NCBI GenBank assembly: GCA_034428935.1
Contig: DAOUHB010000165.1
Coordinates: 1-64,000 of the forward strand
DNA: 64,000 nucleotides
Direction: 5' to 3'
From: JAAYZQ01 sp034428935
Lineage (GTDB): Bacteria; Chloroflexota; Anaerolineae; JAAYZQ01
The position numbers and the translations under genes are program-made. Position 1 is the first letter of the stretch. Every line of letters begins with the position of its first letter. This document shows, piece after piece, positions 17,833 through 26,321 of this stretch. The notes beneath the pieces are model-generated. The model worked only from the letters and a program-made list of their open reading frames with translations. It made no database searches and had not been told where the DNA came from.

Positions 17833-19170
17833 CTACTCCCAGCGCAGGATGGCCAGGGCAGTCACCAGGCGCAGGGCAGCCGAAACGAATAGCGTCGCCG
17901 GCACGCCGATGATGCCGGCGAGCAGTGGACCGATCAAGGACCCGAGGAGCAGCGCGGCATTGAGGGCCAGGTTGTACCAGGCCAGGTAGTCGGGCCGCCT
18001 GTCCTCGGGTACCTTTTCCAGGACATAGTTGACCATGACGCCCCCGACCAGGGCCCAACCCAGCCCCCCGAAGGCGCTGCCCACGAGAAACAACCCCAGG
18101 CCACCGCTGAGAGCCATCCAGGCCGGGTAGGTGCTCATCATGATGGCGCCCACGGCCGTCACCCGTTGGTTGCCCAGCCGGCGGGCGATATGCGCGAGCC
18201 GGGTGGACGCGCCAAAGACGCAGACGTAAAAAACGGCCGTGCCCAGGCCGATCTCCTGGTCCGTCAGGTGCAGCCGGTTGACCCAGTGTAGTGGAAACAG
18301 GGGAATGGCCACGTGGAGCGCCACGTGAAAGGCAAACAGGACGGCCAGCAGCTTGCCAAAGGGGCCGCGCAGCACGTCGCTCGTCAGCAGCGGGGCCCGA
18401 GGCCCGCGGAGGAGAAAGCGCAAGCCGCCGCCGGGTCGCACGGCATCGACCGGGCCGCGGATTCGCCCCGGGGTCGCCAGGTCCCCCAGGGAGCGTCCCA
18501 CCCGCGGCCGGGATGCGCCGTTGGGGCAGGGCTTGATGAGCCAGACGTGCAGCGTGCTCAGGGCAGCCCCCACAAAGCCGATGGCAAAGACCACCTGGTA
18601 TCCCAGGGGGAAGGCCATGTGGTCCAGGATGGCCCCGCACAGCAGGGAAAACAGGATATAGGTCACCGACAACAGCGCGTTGCGGACGCCCGACACCTGG
18701 CCGCGCCAGTTGGGGGGCACCGCCTCGGCAAAGAGGGCGTTAAAGCCCACCGCCAGCAGGGCGCCCGGCGCGCTCATAAGGAGCGTCAAGCCGATGAGCA
18801 CCCACACCTGCGCGCCGGGGGGCAGCAGCCAGGGCAGGACGATCCAGAACAGGTACCAGACGCGGTGCAGGGCCGCGGCCTGGCCCACGGCCGGGTTCAG
18901 AGGGCGCTCTCGCAGCCAGCGGACCGCGGGCAGCGTGACCAGCAGGTTGACGACGGCCGGGCCGGCGCTCAACAGCCCGATCTGGAAGGCAGTGCCTCCC
19001 AGGCGGGCGGCATAGACCGAGACAAAGGCGATGGCGCTGGCGGCCAGGACGCCGTACCACGCGATGTCAAAGTAAAAGTGTCGAAAGTTTGCCCGATAGG
19101 CATCCGGAACGCTCCGGGTTGCCAGCCTCAACAGGTCCACAAGCTCTCCTCGGCGAGTGCTTTCTCGCAA
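17833..19170 (-). CDS. MFS transporter
   Basis: A 445-residue, very hydrophobic protein with a cytoplasmic N-terminus, roughly twelve predicted membrane helices and a longer central loop after the sixth. The loop after the second helix is MFS-like (RWLRERPLNP). No substrate-specific signature is visible. It ends 7 bp from the stop of the convergent GlyA-GcvT gene, leaving no room for a separate terminator. It has its own promoter-like sequence, and the rsmI-like gene upstream is on the same strand. Confidence 0.8.
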   Translation of the reverse strand: MRESTRRGELVDLLRLATRSVPDAYRANFRHFYFDIAWYGVLAASAIAFVSVYAARLGGTAFQIGLLSAGPAVVNLLVTLPAVRWLRERPLNPAVGQAAALHRVWYLFWIVLPWLLPPGAQVWVLIGLTLLMSAPGALLAVGFNALFAEAVPPNWRGQVSGVRNALLSVTYILFSLLCGAILDHMAFPLGYQVVFAIGFVGAALSTLHVWLIKPCPNGASRPRVGRSLGDLATPGRIRGPVDAVRPGGGLRFLLRGPRAPLLTSDVLRGPFGKLLAVLFAFHVALHVAIPLFPLHWVNRLHLTDQEIGLGTAVFYVCVFGASTRLAHIARRLGNQRVTAVGAIMMSTYPAWMALSGGLGLFLVGSAFGGLGWALVGGVMVNYVLEKVPEDRRPDYLAWYNLALNAALLLGSLIGPLLAGIIGVPATLFVSAALRLVTALAILRWE

Positions 19171-19178
19171 ACCTTCGG

Positions 19179-19207
19179 ATTCTAGCGGAGAACGAGAAAA
19201 TCGGCAA
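19179..19207 (-). promoter_or_regulatory. Promoter for the MFS gene
   Basis: Reading leftward: TTGCCG (19202-19207), a 17-bp spacer, TAGAAT (19179-19184), just upstream of the MFS ATG at 19170. The predicted start site would leave almost no leader. Confidence 0.5.
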
Positions 19208-19218
19208 ACACGGCTGCC

Positions 19219-20037
19219 TCATTCGCTCATTCGCTCGTGTTCCTCTACCGAGAGACGATACACCTCACGTCGCGTCCAGCCCGAGGGGGCGGCCAGCTCG
19301 CGGCTCGCCTGGCCCACGCCCATGCCCTGCTCCAAACAGGCCCGGATCTCGCCCCGCAGCCGGTCCTCGTCCCAGGGGCGTCCCCTCTCCTGGGGGGCGC
19401 CGCCGGCGACGAGCACCCAGTCCTGCCCGGCGAGGGATTGGCCGGCCGCCAGGGCCTGGTCCAGGTTGCCGCGCCAGGCATCTTTGACGGCACCGGGCGA
19501 CGCGGGCCACAGGGCAATGGGCCGGTCGCCCCAGGCGCCCAGCAGCAGCGCAACGAGCTCCGGCAGCTCGCCCGCGGCCACGAGGAGGACGAGGGTCCTG
19601 GCTTCGTCGGCCATCGACACGACCAGCGCGCGCCTCGTCGCGGGCTCGCGGGGAAGATCCCCCAGGTAGACAAAGCTATCGACGGGCAGGCCCGACAGGA
19701 TGAGGGCCGTGAGGGGCAGGACGGGGCCCGGCACCGGCACGACGGCAAAACCATCCGCCAGCGCCGCGCCCACCAGGCTCTGCTCGTCAGCGCCGGGAGT
19801 GGGAGACCGCCCGGACAGGAGGAGCGCCACGTCGCCACTGGTCAGGGCGTGCAGGACCGTGTCGTGCCTGGCGGCGGGCGTGACGGGCGTCGCGATCTCG
19901 AGGCTCGCAAGCAGATCGCGCGCCACGGGCACGTCAGCGGCGGCGACGAGGGCCACGCTGCCGAGGATGCGCCGCGCCCGAATCGTCGCGTCGTCAGGTT
20001 CGGCGGCCGGTGCGCCGACGACATATAGGGTACCCAT
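19219..20037 (-). CDS. rsmI: RsmI-like SAM-dependent methyltransferase (tetrapyrrole methylase fold)
   Basis: About 272 residues with the two-domain tetrapyrrole-methylase layout: an N-terminal TLYVVGAPA segment, the PVPGP loop, and a C-terminal helical region ending in a degenerate RsmI-type tail (VGQASRELAAPSGWTRREVYRL). RsmI 2'-O-methylates C1402 of 16S rRNA. The sequence is more divergent than typical RsmI, so a related methylase remains possible. The ATG at 20037 lies right at the expected transcription start of an upstream promoter, suggesting a leaderless message; the frame is open further upstream but without protein-like sequence. Confidence 0.75.
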   Translation of the reverse strand: MGTLYVVGAPAAEPDDATIRARRILGSVALVAAADVPVARDLLASLEIATPVTPAARHDTVLHALTSGDVALLLSGRSPTPGADEQSLVGAALADGFAVVPVPGPVLPLTALILSGLPVDSFVYLGDLPREPATRRALVVSMADEARTLVLLVAAGELPELVALLLGAWGDRPIALWPASPGAVKDAWRGNLDQALAAGQSLAGQDWVLVAGGAPQERGRPWDEDRLRGEIRACLEQGMGVGQASRELAAPSGWTRREVYRLSVEEHERMSE

Positions 20038-20044
20038 GGCCGCC

Positions 20045-20073
20045 ATTGTACCACGGCCAGGCAGCGCTGCCAA
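20045..20073 (-). promoter_or_regulatory. Promoter of the rsmI-like gene (leaderless)
   Basis: Reading leftward: TTGGCA (20068-20073), a 17-bp spacer, TACAAT (20045-20050). Initiation about 7 nt downstream falls at or next to the ATG at 20037. Confidence 0.6.
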
Positions 20074-20234
20074 CTTTGACGGTGGCCGAGCGCCAACCTG
20101 GTCGCTTCCGCCTGTACTCGAAGAGTGGCGAGAGCTGTCCATCCCGCCCCGGCCTGCGAAGGCTGGCCCAGGTCCCTGGACGATGCCGCCGTACCGGGCA
20201 GGGACCAATAACAGAAATACAAATGATACTTTTC

Positions 20235-20263
20235 TTGACATTGTGTCCATAGAATGGTATTAT
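20235..20263 (+). promoter_or_regulatory. Near-consensus promoter for the mhqO/mhqD-like pair
   Basis: TTGACA (20235-20240), a 17-bp spacer, TATTAT (20258-20263). The leader then carries a short GGTGC/GCACC hairpin (about 20283-20296) before the ribosome site, a possible regulatory target. Confidence 0.75.
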
Positions 20264-20315
20264 CAAGCGAGAACCTTGTTCGGGTGCGCTTTGCACCGAT
20301 TGGAGGACGTTGATA

Positions 20316-21281
20316 ATGGATAGACAGATCCCCGGTATTCACCACGTCACGGCCATCGCCAGCGATCCGCAGCGAAACGTGACATTTTATACGGATGTCC
20401 TGGGCTTGCGCCTGGTCAAGCTCACGGTGAACTTTGATGATCCCGGCACCTATCACCTCTATTACGGCGATGAGCAGGGGCAGCCGGGCAGCATCCTGAC
20501 CTTCTTTCCCTGGCCCGGCGCCCGGCGCGGCCGGCGGGGGGCGGGGCAGGTGGCTGCCACCTCCTTTCTCGTGCCCGAGGGCACGCTGGACTACTGGGAG
20601 GAGCGCCTGCAAAGGGCTGGTGCCTCCTTTGGACAGCGGCAGAGCCGCTTTGGCCAGGATGTCCTGCCCGTCCTCGATCCCGACGCCCTGCAACTGGAGC
20701 TGGTGGCCCACCCGGCAGCGGCCGGAATCGATCCCTGGCGTGACGGCCCGGTTGCGCCCGAGAACGCCATCCGCGGCTTTCACGGGGCCACCATGTGGGA
20801 GCTCGACCCGGAGCCGACGGTAGACCTCCTGACCAGGACGATGGGCTTTGAGCTGGAGGCGGAGGAAGGCCCGCGCTTTCGCTTCCGGGCAGCCTCCACG
20901 GGCCCCGGCTCGGTCATTGACGTCGTCCACCTCGCCAATGGAGAGGCAGGTCGGGGCGGCGCCGGGACGGTGCATCACATCGCCTACCGCACCCACGACG
21001 ACGCGCAGCAGCTTGCATGGCGGCAGGAGCTGATGGGGCGAGGGCTGCACGTGACGCCCGTCATGGACCGGCAATACTTTCGCTCCATCTACTACCGCGA
21101 GCCGGGCGGCGTCCTGTTCGAGATCGCCACCGATCCGCCGGGCTTTACCCGGGACGAATCGCTGGCCGAGTTGGGCACCCACCTCAAGCTGCCCCCCTGG
21201 CTGGAGCCCAGGCGCGCCGGGATCGAAGCGGCCCTCCCCGAGCTGCGGCTGTCACAGATCGCCCTTCATGAGCCAGCATAA
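20316..21281 (+). CDS. MhqO-like VOC-superfamily ring-cleaving dioxygenase
   Basis: About 321 residues made of two vicinal-oxygen-chelate modules. The first opens with GIHHVTAIA (7-15); the second starts near 152 (IRGFHGATMW), with HHIAYRT near 215 and a Glu in LFEIATD near 270 as the likely remaining metal ligands. This matches MhqO-type hydroquinone/catechol dioxygenases. The next gene, an esterase-fold MhqD homologue, overlaps by 14 bp, the same pairing as Bacillus mhqO-mhqD for quinone detoxification. The ATG at 20316 follows GGAGG at 20302-20306; a TTG six bases upstream is less likely. Confidence 0.82.
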   Translation: MDRQIPGIHHVTAIASDPQRNVTFYTDVLGLRLVKLTVNFDDPGTYHLYYGDEQGQPGSILTFFPWPGARRGRRGAGQVAATSFLVPEGTLDYWEERLQRAGASFGQRQSRFGQDVLPVLDPDALQLELVAHPAAAGIDPWRDGPVAPENAIRGFHGATMWELDPEPTVDLLTRTMGFELEAEEGPRFRFRAASTGPGSVIDVVHLANGEAGRGGAGTVHHIAYRTHDDAQQLAWRQELMGRGLHVTPVMDRQYFRSIYYREPGGVLFEIATDPPGFTRDESLAELGTHLKLPPWLEPRRAGIEAALPELRLSQIALHEPA

Positions 21282-21927
21282 CCAGGAATGGGAGCTGCAC
21301 GGCCAGCAGCCGGTGCTGTCGGCCGGGCAGCCCATCGGGCGCGCCCGGGCGGCCATGATCATGCTTCATGGCCGCGGCGCCGGCGCGCAGGACATCCTCG
21401 GACTGGCGGACGCTCTGGGGCATCCCGGCTTTGCCTACCTCGCGCCCGAGGCCGCGGGCGGCTCCTGGTACCCGTACGGCTTTATGTCACCCATCGAGCA
21501 CAACGAGCCCTACCTCTCGTCCGCTCTGGAAACCCTCGCGGGCCTGCTGCAAAACCTGGAAGAGGCGGGCATGGGGGCCAATCGGACCATGCTGTTGGGC
21601 TTTTCCCAGGGTGCCTGCCTGGCCCTGGAGTTCGCCGCGCGCCACGCCCGCCGCTACGGCGGCGTCGCCGCCCTCAGCGGCGGCCTCATCGGGCCGGAGG
21701 GCACCTCCTGGGACTCGCCGAGATCCCTGTCAGGCACGCCGATCCTCCTGGCGTGCAGCGACCACGATCCCCACATCCCCCGGGACCGCGTCCTGGAGTC
21801 GGCCGACGTCCTGCGCCGGATGGGCGGAAACGTCACCGCCCGGCTCTACCCGGAGCTGGGCCACACCATCACCGAGGACGAGCTGCGCCGCGTGCGGGCC
21901 ATGATGGACGAGCTGACTCCCGGCTAG
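21268..21927 (+). CDS. MhqD-like phospholipase/carboxylesterase
   Basis: A 219-residue alpha/beta hydrolase with the oxyanion segment LHGRGAGAQD (33-42), the nucleophile elbow GFSQG (near 112), the acid in CSDHDPHIP and the catalytic His in LGHTIT. It belongs to the carboxylesterase/phospholipase group that includes MhqD. It overlaps the dioxygenase gene and shares its promoter. Together they suggest protection against quinones or aromatic electrophiles, but no MarR-type MhqR repressor is in the window. Confidence 0.82.
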   Translation: MSQHNQEWELHGQQPVLSAGQPIGRARAAMIMLHGRGAGAQDILGLADALGHPGFAYLAPEAAGGSWYPYGFMSPIEHNEPYLSSALETLAGLLQNLEEAGMGANRTMLLGFSQGACLALEFAARHARRYGGVAALSGGLIGPEGTSWDSPRSLSGTPILLACSDHDPHIPRDRVLESADVLRRMGGNVTARLYPELGHTITEDELRRVRAMMDELTPG

Positions 21928-21953
21928 GCGGTAAGGCGCCGGGCCGGCACTCT

Positions 21954-21982
21954 TTGCCTTCCGCGGAGATCGGTGGTATACT
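21954..21982 (+). promoter_or_regulatory. Promoter upstream of a small ORF
   Basis: TTGCCT (21954-21959), a 17-bp spacer, TATACT (21977-21982). It directs transcription towards the 22052 ORF and possibly on into the dehydrogenase operon. Confidence 0.6.
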
Positions 21983-22051
21983 GCCGCGCGAAGTGAACGA
22001 CGAGAGGCTTTTACCCGCAAAAGAGCCAAAACAGTTCTGGAGCACCTGTGA

Positions 22052-22354
22052 TTGCTGCCCGCGGGAAATCTCCAGTCGCTCAGCGTGGCCGCGGGCCGCG
22101 AAGGGCAGGGGTTGACGGACGAGTTCTTGCGGTTCGCCGCCGCCTGCGCAGCGCGGGGCGTGACTGCCATTCGCACCGTGGGGCGTGGTGCGTTTCTGCA
22201 GCTCGCCTACTCCTGGGACGGGCTGCTGCCGCTGGACCTGCTGCGCAGCCGTCCCGAGGGCTGGTTCACGACCATCGAGTGCGACCGCCCCTATGACGAG
22301 ATGCTGGCCACGTATCGGCTGGCAACGGCATTTGACAAAGCTGCTCAACTATGA
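22052..22354 (+). CDS. Hypothetical protein (100 residues), possibly frameshifted
   Basis: An unrecognised product with a protein-like composition (segments GLTDEFLRFAAACAARG and SWDGLLPLDLL) and a strong G/C bias at third positions, like its neighbours. A TTG start directly follows an in-frame stop, with GGAG nine bases before it. A second short frame, beginning with GTG at 21994 and also protein-like (KEPKQFWSTCDCC), overlaps in another register. The two together could be one gene broken by a frameshift. It lies behind its own promoter and ends 61 bp before the dehydrogenase. Function unknown. Confidence 0.45.
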   Translation: MLPAGNLQSLSVAAGREGQGLTDEFLRFAAACAARGVTAIRTVGRGAFLQLAYSWDGLLPLDLLRSRPEGWFTTIECDRPYDEMLATYRLATAFDKAAQL

Positions 22355-22360
22355 TTCTAT
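22332..22360 (+). promoter_or_regulatory. Weak promoter candidate before the dehydrogenase
   Basis: A perfect TTGACA (22332-22337) with a 17-bp spacer to a poor -10 (TTCTAT, 22355-22360). It overlaps the end of the small ORF. Confidence 0.35.
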
Positions 22361-22415
22361 CTATCTGGGGCTGGGACCCATGCACCGCCCCCACAAGGAG
22401 AGGAGACCTCTGAGT

Positions 22416-23489
22416 ATGCGACAGACGATGAAGGCTGCCGTGCTTTTCGCCTATGGCGATCTGCGCGTGGCCGAGGTGCCGGTACCCGAGATCGGCCCGG
22501 GAGAAGTACTGGTCAAGGTCGATTCCTGCGCCATCTGCGGCAGCGACCCGGGCGTCATCGCCCGCGGCTGGGAAGGCCTTACCCCCGTGGGCAATTTCAT
22601 CCCCGGCCACGAGTTTGCCGGCACCGTCGCCGCCGTAGCGCCCGACGTGACCCGCCTGAATGTGGGCGACCGCGTGGCGGGCGAGCCGCACAAGGGCTGC
22701 GGCCGCTGCGAGAACTGCCTGCGCGGCCTGTACACCACCTGCCTCAATTATGGCAAGCTGTCCCTCGGCCACCGGCACATGGGCTTTATCAGCAACGGCG
22801 CCTTTGCCGAGTACGCGGCCTGCCACGACAGCACCCTCCACAAGCTGCCGGAGAACGTCTCATTTGAAGAAGGCGCGGTGCTGACCATCGCGGGCACGGC
22901 CATGTACGGCTACGAGCGCGCCGGATGGATTCGCCCGGGCGAGACCGTGGTCGTCACGGGGCCGGGCGCCCTGGGGCTGGTTGCCACCCAGTTGGCCAGG
23001 CTCATGGGGGCCGGCCGCGTGATCCTGACCGGCACCCGCGAGGAGAGGCTGTCCATTGGACGGCAGTTGGGCGCCGACGTGACGATCAACGTCCGCGAGA
23101 CGGACCCCGTCGCCGCGGTTATGGAGCTGACGGGCGGCGTGGGCGCCGACATGGTCGTCGAATGCAGCGGCCAGCCGGGTCCGGCGGCCCAGGCCTTTGA
23201 GCTGGTGCGCAAGAACGGGCGCCTGTCCATGAACGGCGTGTACCACGAGCCGGTGACGGTGCCCCTCAACAAGATCGTGCAGTGGAACCTGCTCATCACC
23301 GGGCCCAAGGCCGAGGGCGGCTGGGCCATGGAACGGGCCATTCCCCTCCTGGCCGATGGGCGGTTGGACCTCAAGCCGCTCATCACCCATCGCTTCAGCT
23401 TGGACGACATCCAGGAGGCCTTCAGCACCTACACGGGGCGGGTCGGCGGAGCAATCAAGGTCATTGTCAAGCCCGGCGGTACGTCATAG
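22416..23489 (+). CDS. Zinc-dependent medium-chain alcohol/polyol dehydrogenase
   Basis: About 357 residues. Catalytic zinc ligands are Cys41 and the His-Glu pair at 65-66 (GHEFAG). The structural zinc Cys are 95, 98, 101 and 109 (CGRCENCLRGLYTTC). The nucleotide site is GPGALGLVA near 182. The pattern fits threonine/sorbitol/gluconate-type dehydrogenases. It is followed by a KDG-type kinase and KDPG aldolase, so oxidation of a sugar alcohol, aldose or aldonic acid to enter an Entner-Doudoroff-like route is likely. The ATG at 22416 follows AGGAGAGGAGA. Confidence 0.85.
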   Translation: MRQTMKAAVLFAYGDLRVAEVPVPEIGPGEVLVKVDSCAICGSDPGVIARGWEGLTPVGNFIPGHEFAGTVAAVAPDVTRLNVGDRVAGEPHKGCGRCENCLRGLYTTCLNYGKLSLGHRHMGFISNGAFAEYAACHDSTLHKLPENVSFEEGAVLTIAGTAMYGYERAGWIRPGETVVVTGPGALGLVATQLARLMGAGRVILTGTREERLSIGRQLGADVTINVRETDPVAAVMELTGGVGADMVVECSGQPGPAAQAFELVRKNGRLSMNGVYHEPVTVPLNKIVQWNLLITGPKAEGGWAMERAIPLLADGRLDLKPLITHRFSLDDIQEAFSTYTGRVGGAIKVIVKPGGTS

Positions 23490-23516
23490 CAAGACGCTAA
23501 TTTCGACGAGGAGAAC

Positions 23517-24671
23517 ATGAGCGACAGCCAATATTATCAGATCTCGCGCGACGACCTGTCCCGCTTTGGCGGGCGCGGGCCGGCCTTTGTCACCTTTGGC
23601 GAGGTGATGGTGCGCGACACACCGGCCGACATGGAGCGGCCGGAACGCAGCCGCCTGGTCCGCCTGTCCATGGCCGGCAGCGAGTACACCCTGGCCATTG
23701 GACTGTCCAGGATGGGCATTCCGTCGGCCTTTATCACCCGCGTGCCCGACAACCCCTACGGCCGGGCGCTGCGCAACATCGCCCGGGAGCAGGGCGTGGA
23801 CGTCCAGCACATTGCCTGGGCACCGAAGACCGAGCCCATCGGGCGGCTGATCTACGAGATCGGCCGCACGCCGCGGCGCGACACCGGCATCTACCAGCGC
23901 ATGTTCTCGGCCGCCTCGCGCCTGGACGCCGGCATGGTGGACTGGGGCGGGGCGCTGCGCGACGCACTGCTCTTTCACAGCTCGGGCATCACCTTTGGCC
24001 TGGCGACCCACAGCAGCTACGAGCGCAACTACTGCCTGGCCGCCTTCCAGGAGGCCATCGCCTCCAAGCCGGACGGCTGCCTGGTGGGCATGGACTTTAA
24101 CTACCGCGGCACCCTCTGGACGCCCGAGCAGGCGCGACAGACGCTCACCCCCGTGGTGGCCGACCACGTGGACGTGCTCATCACCACCATCGAGGACATG
24201 GCCAGGCTCTACGACATCCCCTGCGGCCAATACTCGGCCAGGCAGGTAGTCGACGGCGACATGGGGCACATCGAGGACGACGACATCCAGGAGTTTGCCC
24301 GGCGCGTCCGCGACCTGCTCCGGGTGCAGATCGTGGCCATCACCATCCGCTACCCCGACTCTTTCGAAGCCCATCGCTGGGAGTCGGCCGCCATGGACGC
24401 CGAGGGCCACTTTTTCCGATCGCCCACAGTCAAGGGGATCACCCTCTGGGACCGCCTGGGTGGCGGCGATACGTGGAACGCCGGCTTTTACTACGGCCTC
24501 CTCACCGAGGGATTCGGGCAGGACGGGCTGCGCAAGGGCGTGCTGGTGGGCGACGCCTTTACCCGGCTGAAGCAAACGTTGATGTTCGACCTGCCCATCG
24601 TCGAGAAGTCCGAGATCGAGGCGCTTCTCAAGGCTGACGTAGCCGGCGGGGGCAAGAGGACGTCGCGTTAG
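23517..24671 (+). CDS. PfkB-family sugar kinase, probably 2-keto-3-deoxygluconate kinase
   Basis: 384 residues. The first PfkB region contains GEVMVRD and the sugar-binding MAGSEYTLAIGLSRMG. The C-terminal signature is DRLGGGDTWNAGF (near 313-325), where the usual DTxGAGD is altered but the catalytic Asp is kept. It is longer than typical KdgK (about 310). With KDPG aldolase 10 bp downstream, phosphorylation of 2-keto-3-deoxygluconate or a related ketodeoxy acid is the simplest role. The ATG is preceded by GAGGAG. Confidence 0.8.
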   Translation: MSDSQYYQISRDDLSRFGGRGPAFVTFGEVMVRDTPADMERPERSRLVRLSMAGSEYTLAIGLSRMGIPSAFITRVPDNPYGRALRNIAREQGVDVQHIAWAPKTEPIGRLIYEIGRTPRRDTGIYQRMFSAASRLDAGMVDWGGALRDALLFHSSGITFGLATHSSYERNYCLAAFQEAIASKPDGCLVGMDFNYRGTLWTPEQARQTLTPVVADHVDVLITTIEDMARLYDIPCGQYSARQVVDGDMGHIEDDDIQEFARRVRDLLRVQIVAITIRYPDSFEAHRWESAAMDAEGHFFRSPTVKGITLWDRLGGGDTWNAGFYYGLLTEGFGQDGLRKGVLVGDAFTRLKQTLMFDLPIVEKSEIEALLKADVAGGGKRTSR

Positions 24672-24681
24672 GGAGAGCAAC

Positions 24682-25332
24682 GTGAAAAAGAGCGAGACCA
24701 TCAGGATCATCGAGGAGTCCGGCGTCATCGCCATCATGCGCGCCCAGTCGTCGGACCAATTGATCGCGGCGGCCGAAGCCATCCGCAGGGGTGGGGTGCA
24801 GGCCATCGAGGTGACCATGACCACGCCCGGGGCGCTGGACGTCATTGCCCGGGCCCGGGAAACGCTGGGCAAGGAGGTCGCCTTTGGCGCCGGCACCGTC
24901 CTCGACCCGGAAACGGGGAGGGCAGCCATCCTGGCGGGGGCGGATTTCGTGGTGTCGCCGACCCTCAACCTGGCCCTCGTGGAGCTGTGCAACCGCTACG
25001 GGGTGCCGGCGGTGCCCGGCTGCTACACGCCGACCGAGATCCTCCAGGCCTGGCAGGCCGGCGCGGATTTCGTCAAGCTCTTCCCGGCGAGCGTCGGAGG
25101 TCCCGACGTGGTCAAGGCCATCCTCGCCCCCCTGCCCCAGGTGCGCATCATCCCCGTGGGGGGCGTGGACCTGGACACGGCCGCGGCCTTTATCAAGAGC
25201 GGCGCCGTGGCGCTGGGTGTGGGCAGCAGCCTCATCAACCAGAAACTGCTGGACGCCGGCGACATGGAAGAGCTAACCCGCCGGGCCGCGGCGTTCATCG
25301 TCCAGGTCAAGAAGGGCAGGGGCCAGTGCTGA
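24682..25332 (+). CDS. eda: KDPG/KHG aldolase
   Basis: A 216-residue class I aldolase. Catalytic Glu43 lies in IEVTMTTPG, GAGTVLD follows, and the Schiff-base Lys is in DFVKLFPA (near 132), with PGCYTP just before it. Length and motifs match Eda, cleaving 2-keto-3-deoxy-6-phosphogluconate into pyruvate and glyceraldehyde 3-phosphate. Its stop overlaps the start of the next dehydrogenase, so the two are translationally coupled. Confidence 0.93.
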   Translation: MKKSETIRIIEESGVIAIMRAQSSDQLIAAAEAIRRGGVQAIEVTMTTPGALDVIARARETLGKEVAFGAGTVLDPETGRAAILAGADFVVSPTLNLALVELCNRYGVPAVPGCYTPTEILQAWQAGADFVKLFPASVGGPDVVKAILAPLPQVRIIPVGGVDLDTAAAFIKSGAVALGVGSSLINQKLLDAGDMEELTRRAAAFIVQVKKGRGQC

Positions 25333-26264
25333 CGGTCGCCTTTACCGATTTCGTCTTTGAGAACCGGGACGAGATCCGCCTGGAGGGCTGCGAGTTCCGG
25401 ATCTTTCCGCCACTGCGCACGGCCGCCGAGATCGTGGCTGCGGCGGAGGGCGCCGACGTCCTGTGCATGCGCGATCAGTTCGGGCAGGTTGGCCGCGAGG
25501 TCCTCGAGCGGCTGCCCGGGCTGAGGCTCATCGTCACCCGCTCCGTGGGCTACGATCATATCGAGCTGGACGAGGCCAGGCGCCACGGCGTGGTGGTCTG
25601 TAACGTGCCGGACTATGGCGCGCACATGATCGCCGAACACGCCTTTGCGCTTCTCCTGGCCGTGGCACGGCACGTGGTGACGGGGCACAACCGCTACACC
25701 CAGGAACGCGTCTTTTCGGACCGGGGGCTGCAAGGCGTCGAACTGTACGGCAAGTGCCTGGGCGTCGTCGGCACGGGCCGCATCGGGCTCCACTCGGCCC
25801 GGCTGGCCCGCGCCTTTGGCATGGAGGTGCTGGCGCACGACGTGGCCCCCAACCGGGACGCGGCGCAGGCCATCGGTTTCCGCTACGTCCCGCTGGAAGA
25901 GCTTCTGGCCGCGAGCGACGCCGTGACCCTGCACGTGGTCCTCAACGACAGCACCCATCACCTGCTGAACGCGGACCGGCTGGCGCTGATGAAGCAGGGG
26001 GCAATCCTGGTCAACACCTCCCGTGGCGGGGTGGTCGACACCCAGGCCCTCATTGCCGCCCTCGGCTCGGGCCACCTGGGCGGCGCCGGCCTGGACGTGC
26101 TGGAGGGCGAGCGCGACACCTATCACGACCTGGGCGGGCTGAACGTGGTGGTGACGCCCCACGTGGGCTGGTACACCGACGGCGCCGTGCGGCGCATCCT
26201 GCACGTGACGCTCGAGGACATTGTCGCTTTCATGCGCGGCGAGCCGATCAACCGGCTGGCCTGA
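25326..26264 (+). CDS. D-isomer-specific 2-hydroxyacid dehydrogenase
   Basis: About 312 residues with the NAD motif GTGRIGLHSA (near 148), the catalytic Arg in NTSRGG (near 231), and the His in TPHVGWYT (near 278). The Glu is in the LEGERD segment. It resembles the D-lactate/hydroxypyruvate dehydrogenase group. The GTG start at 25326 overlaps the aldolase stop. Its place after Eda suggests reduction of pyruvate or a keto acid from the sugar-acid pathway, giving D-lactate and redox balance under fermentation. Confidence 0.85.
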   Translation: MLTVAFTDFVFENRDEIRLEGCEFRIFPPLRTAAEIVAAAEGADVLCMRDQFGQVGREVLERLPGLRLIVTRSVGYDHIELDEARRHGVVVCNVPDYGAHMIAEHAFALLLAVARHVVTGHNRYTQERVFSDRGLQGVELYGKCLGVVGTGRIGLHSARLARAFGMEVLAHDVAPNRDAAQAIGFRYVPLEELLAASDAVTLHVVLNDSTHHLLNADRLALMKQGAILVNTSRGGVVDTQALIAALGSGHLGGAGLDVLEGERDTYHDLGGLNVVVTPHVGWYTDGAVRRILHVTLEDIVAFMRGEPINRLA

Positions 26265-26321
26265 GGGGCAGGGGGACCGCCCGGATTCGAAGGTGCAGAC
26301 AACCATGTTGACGGAACCAAG

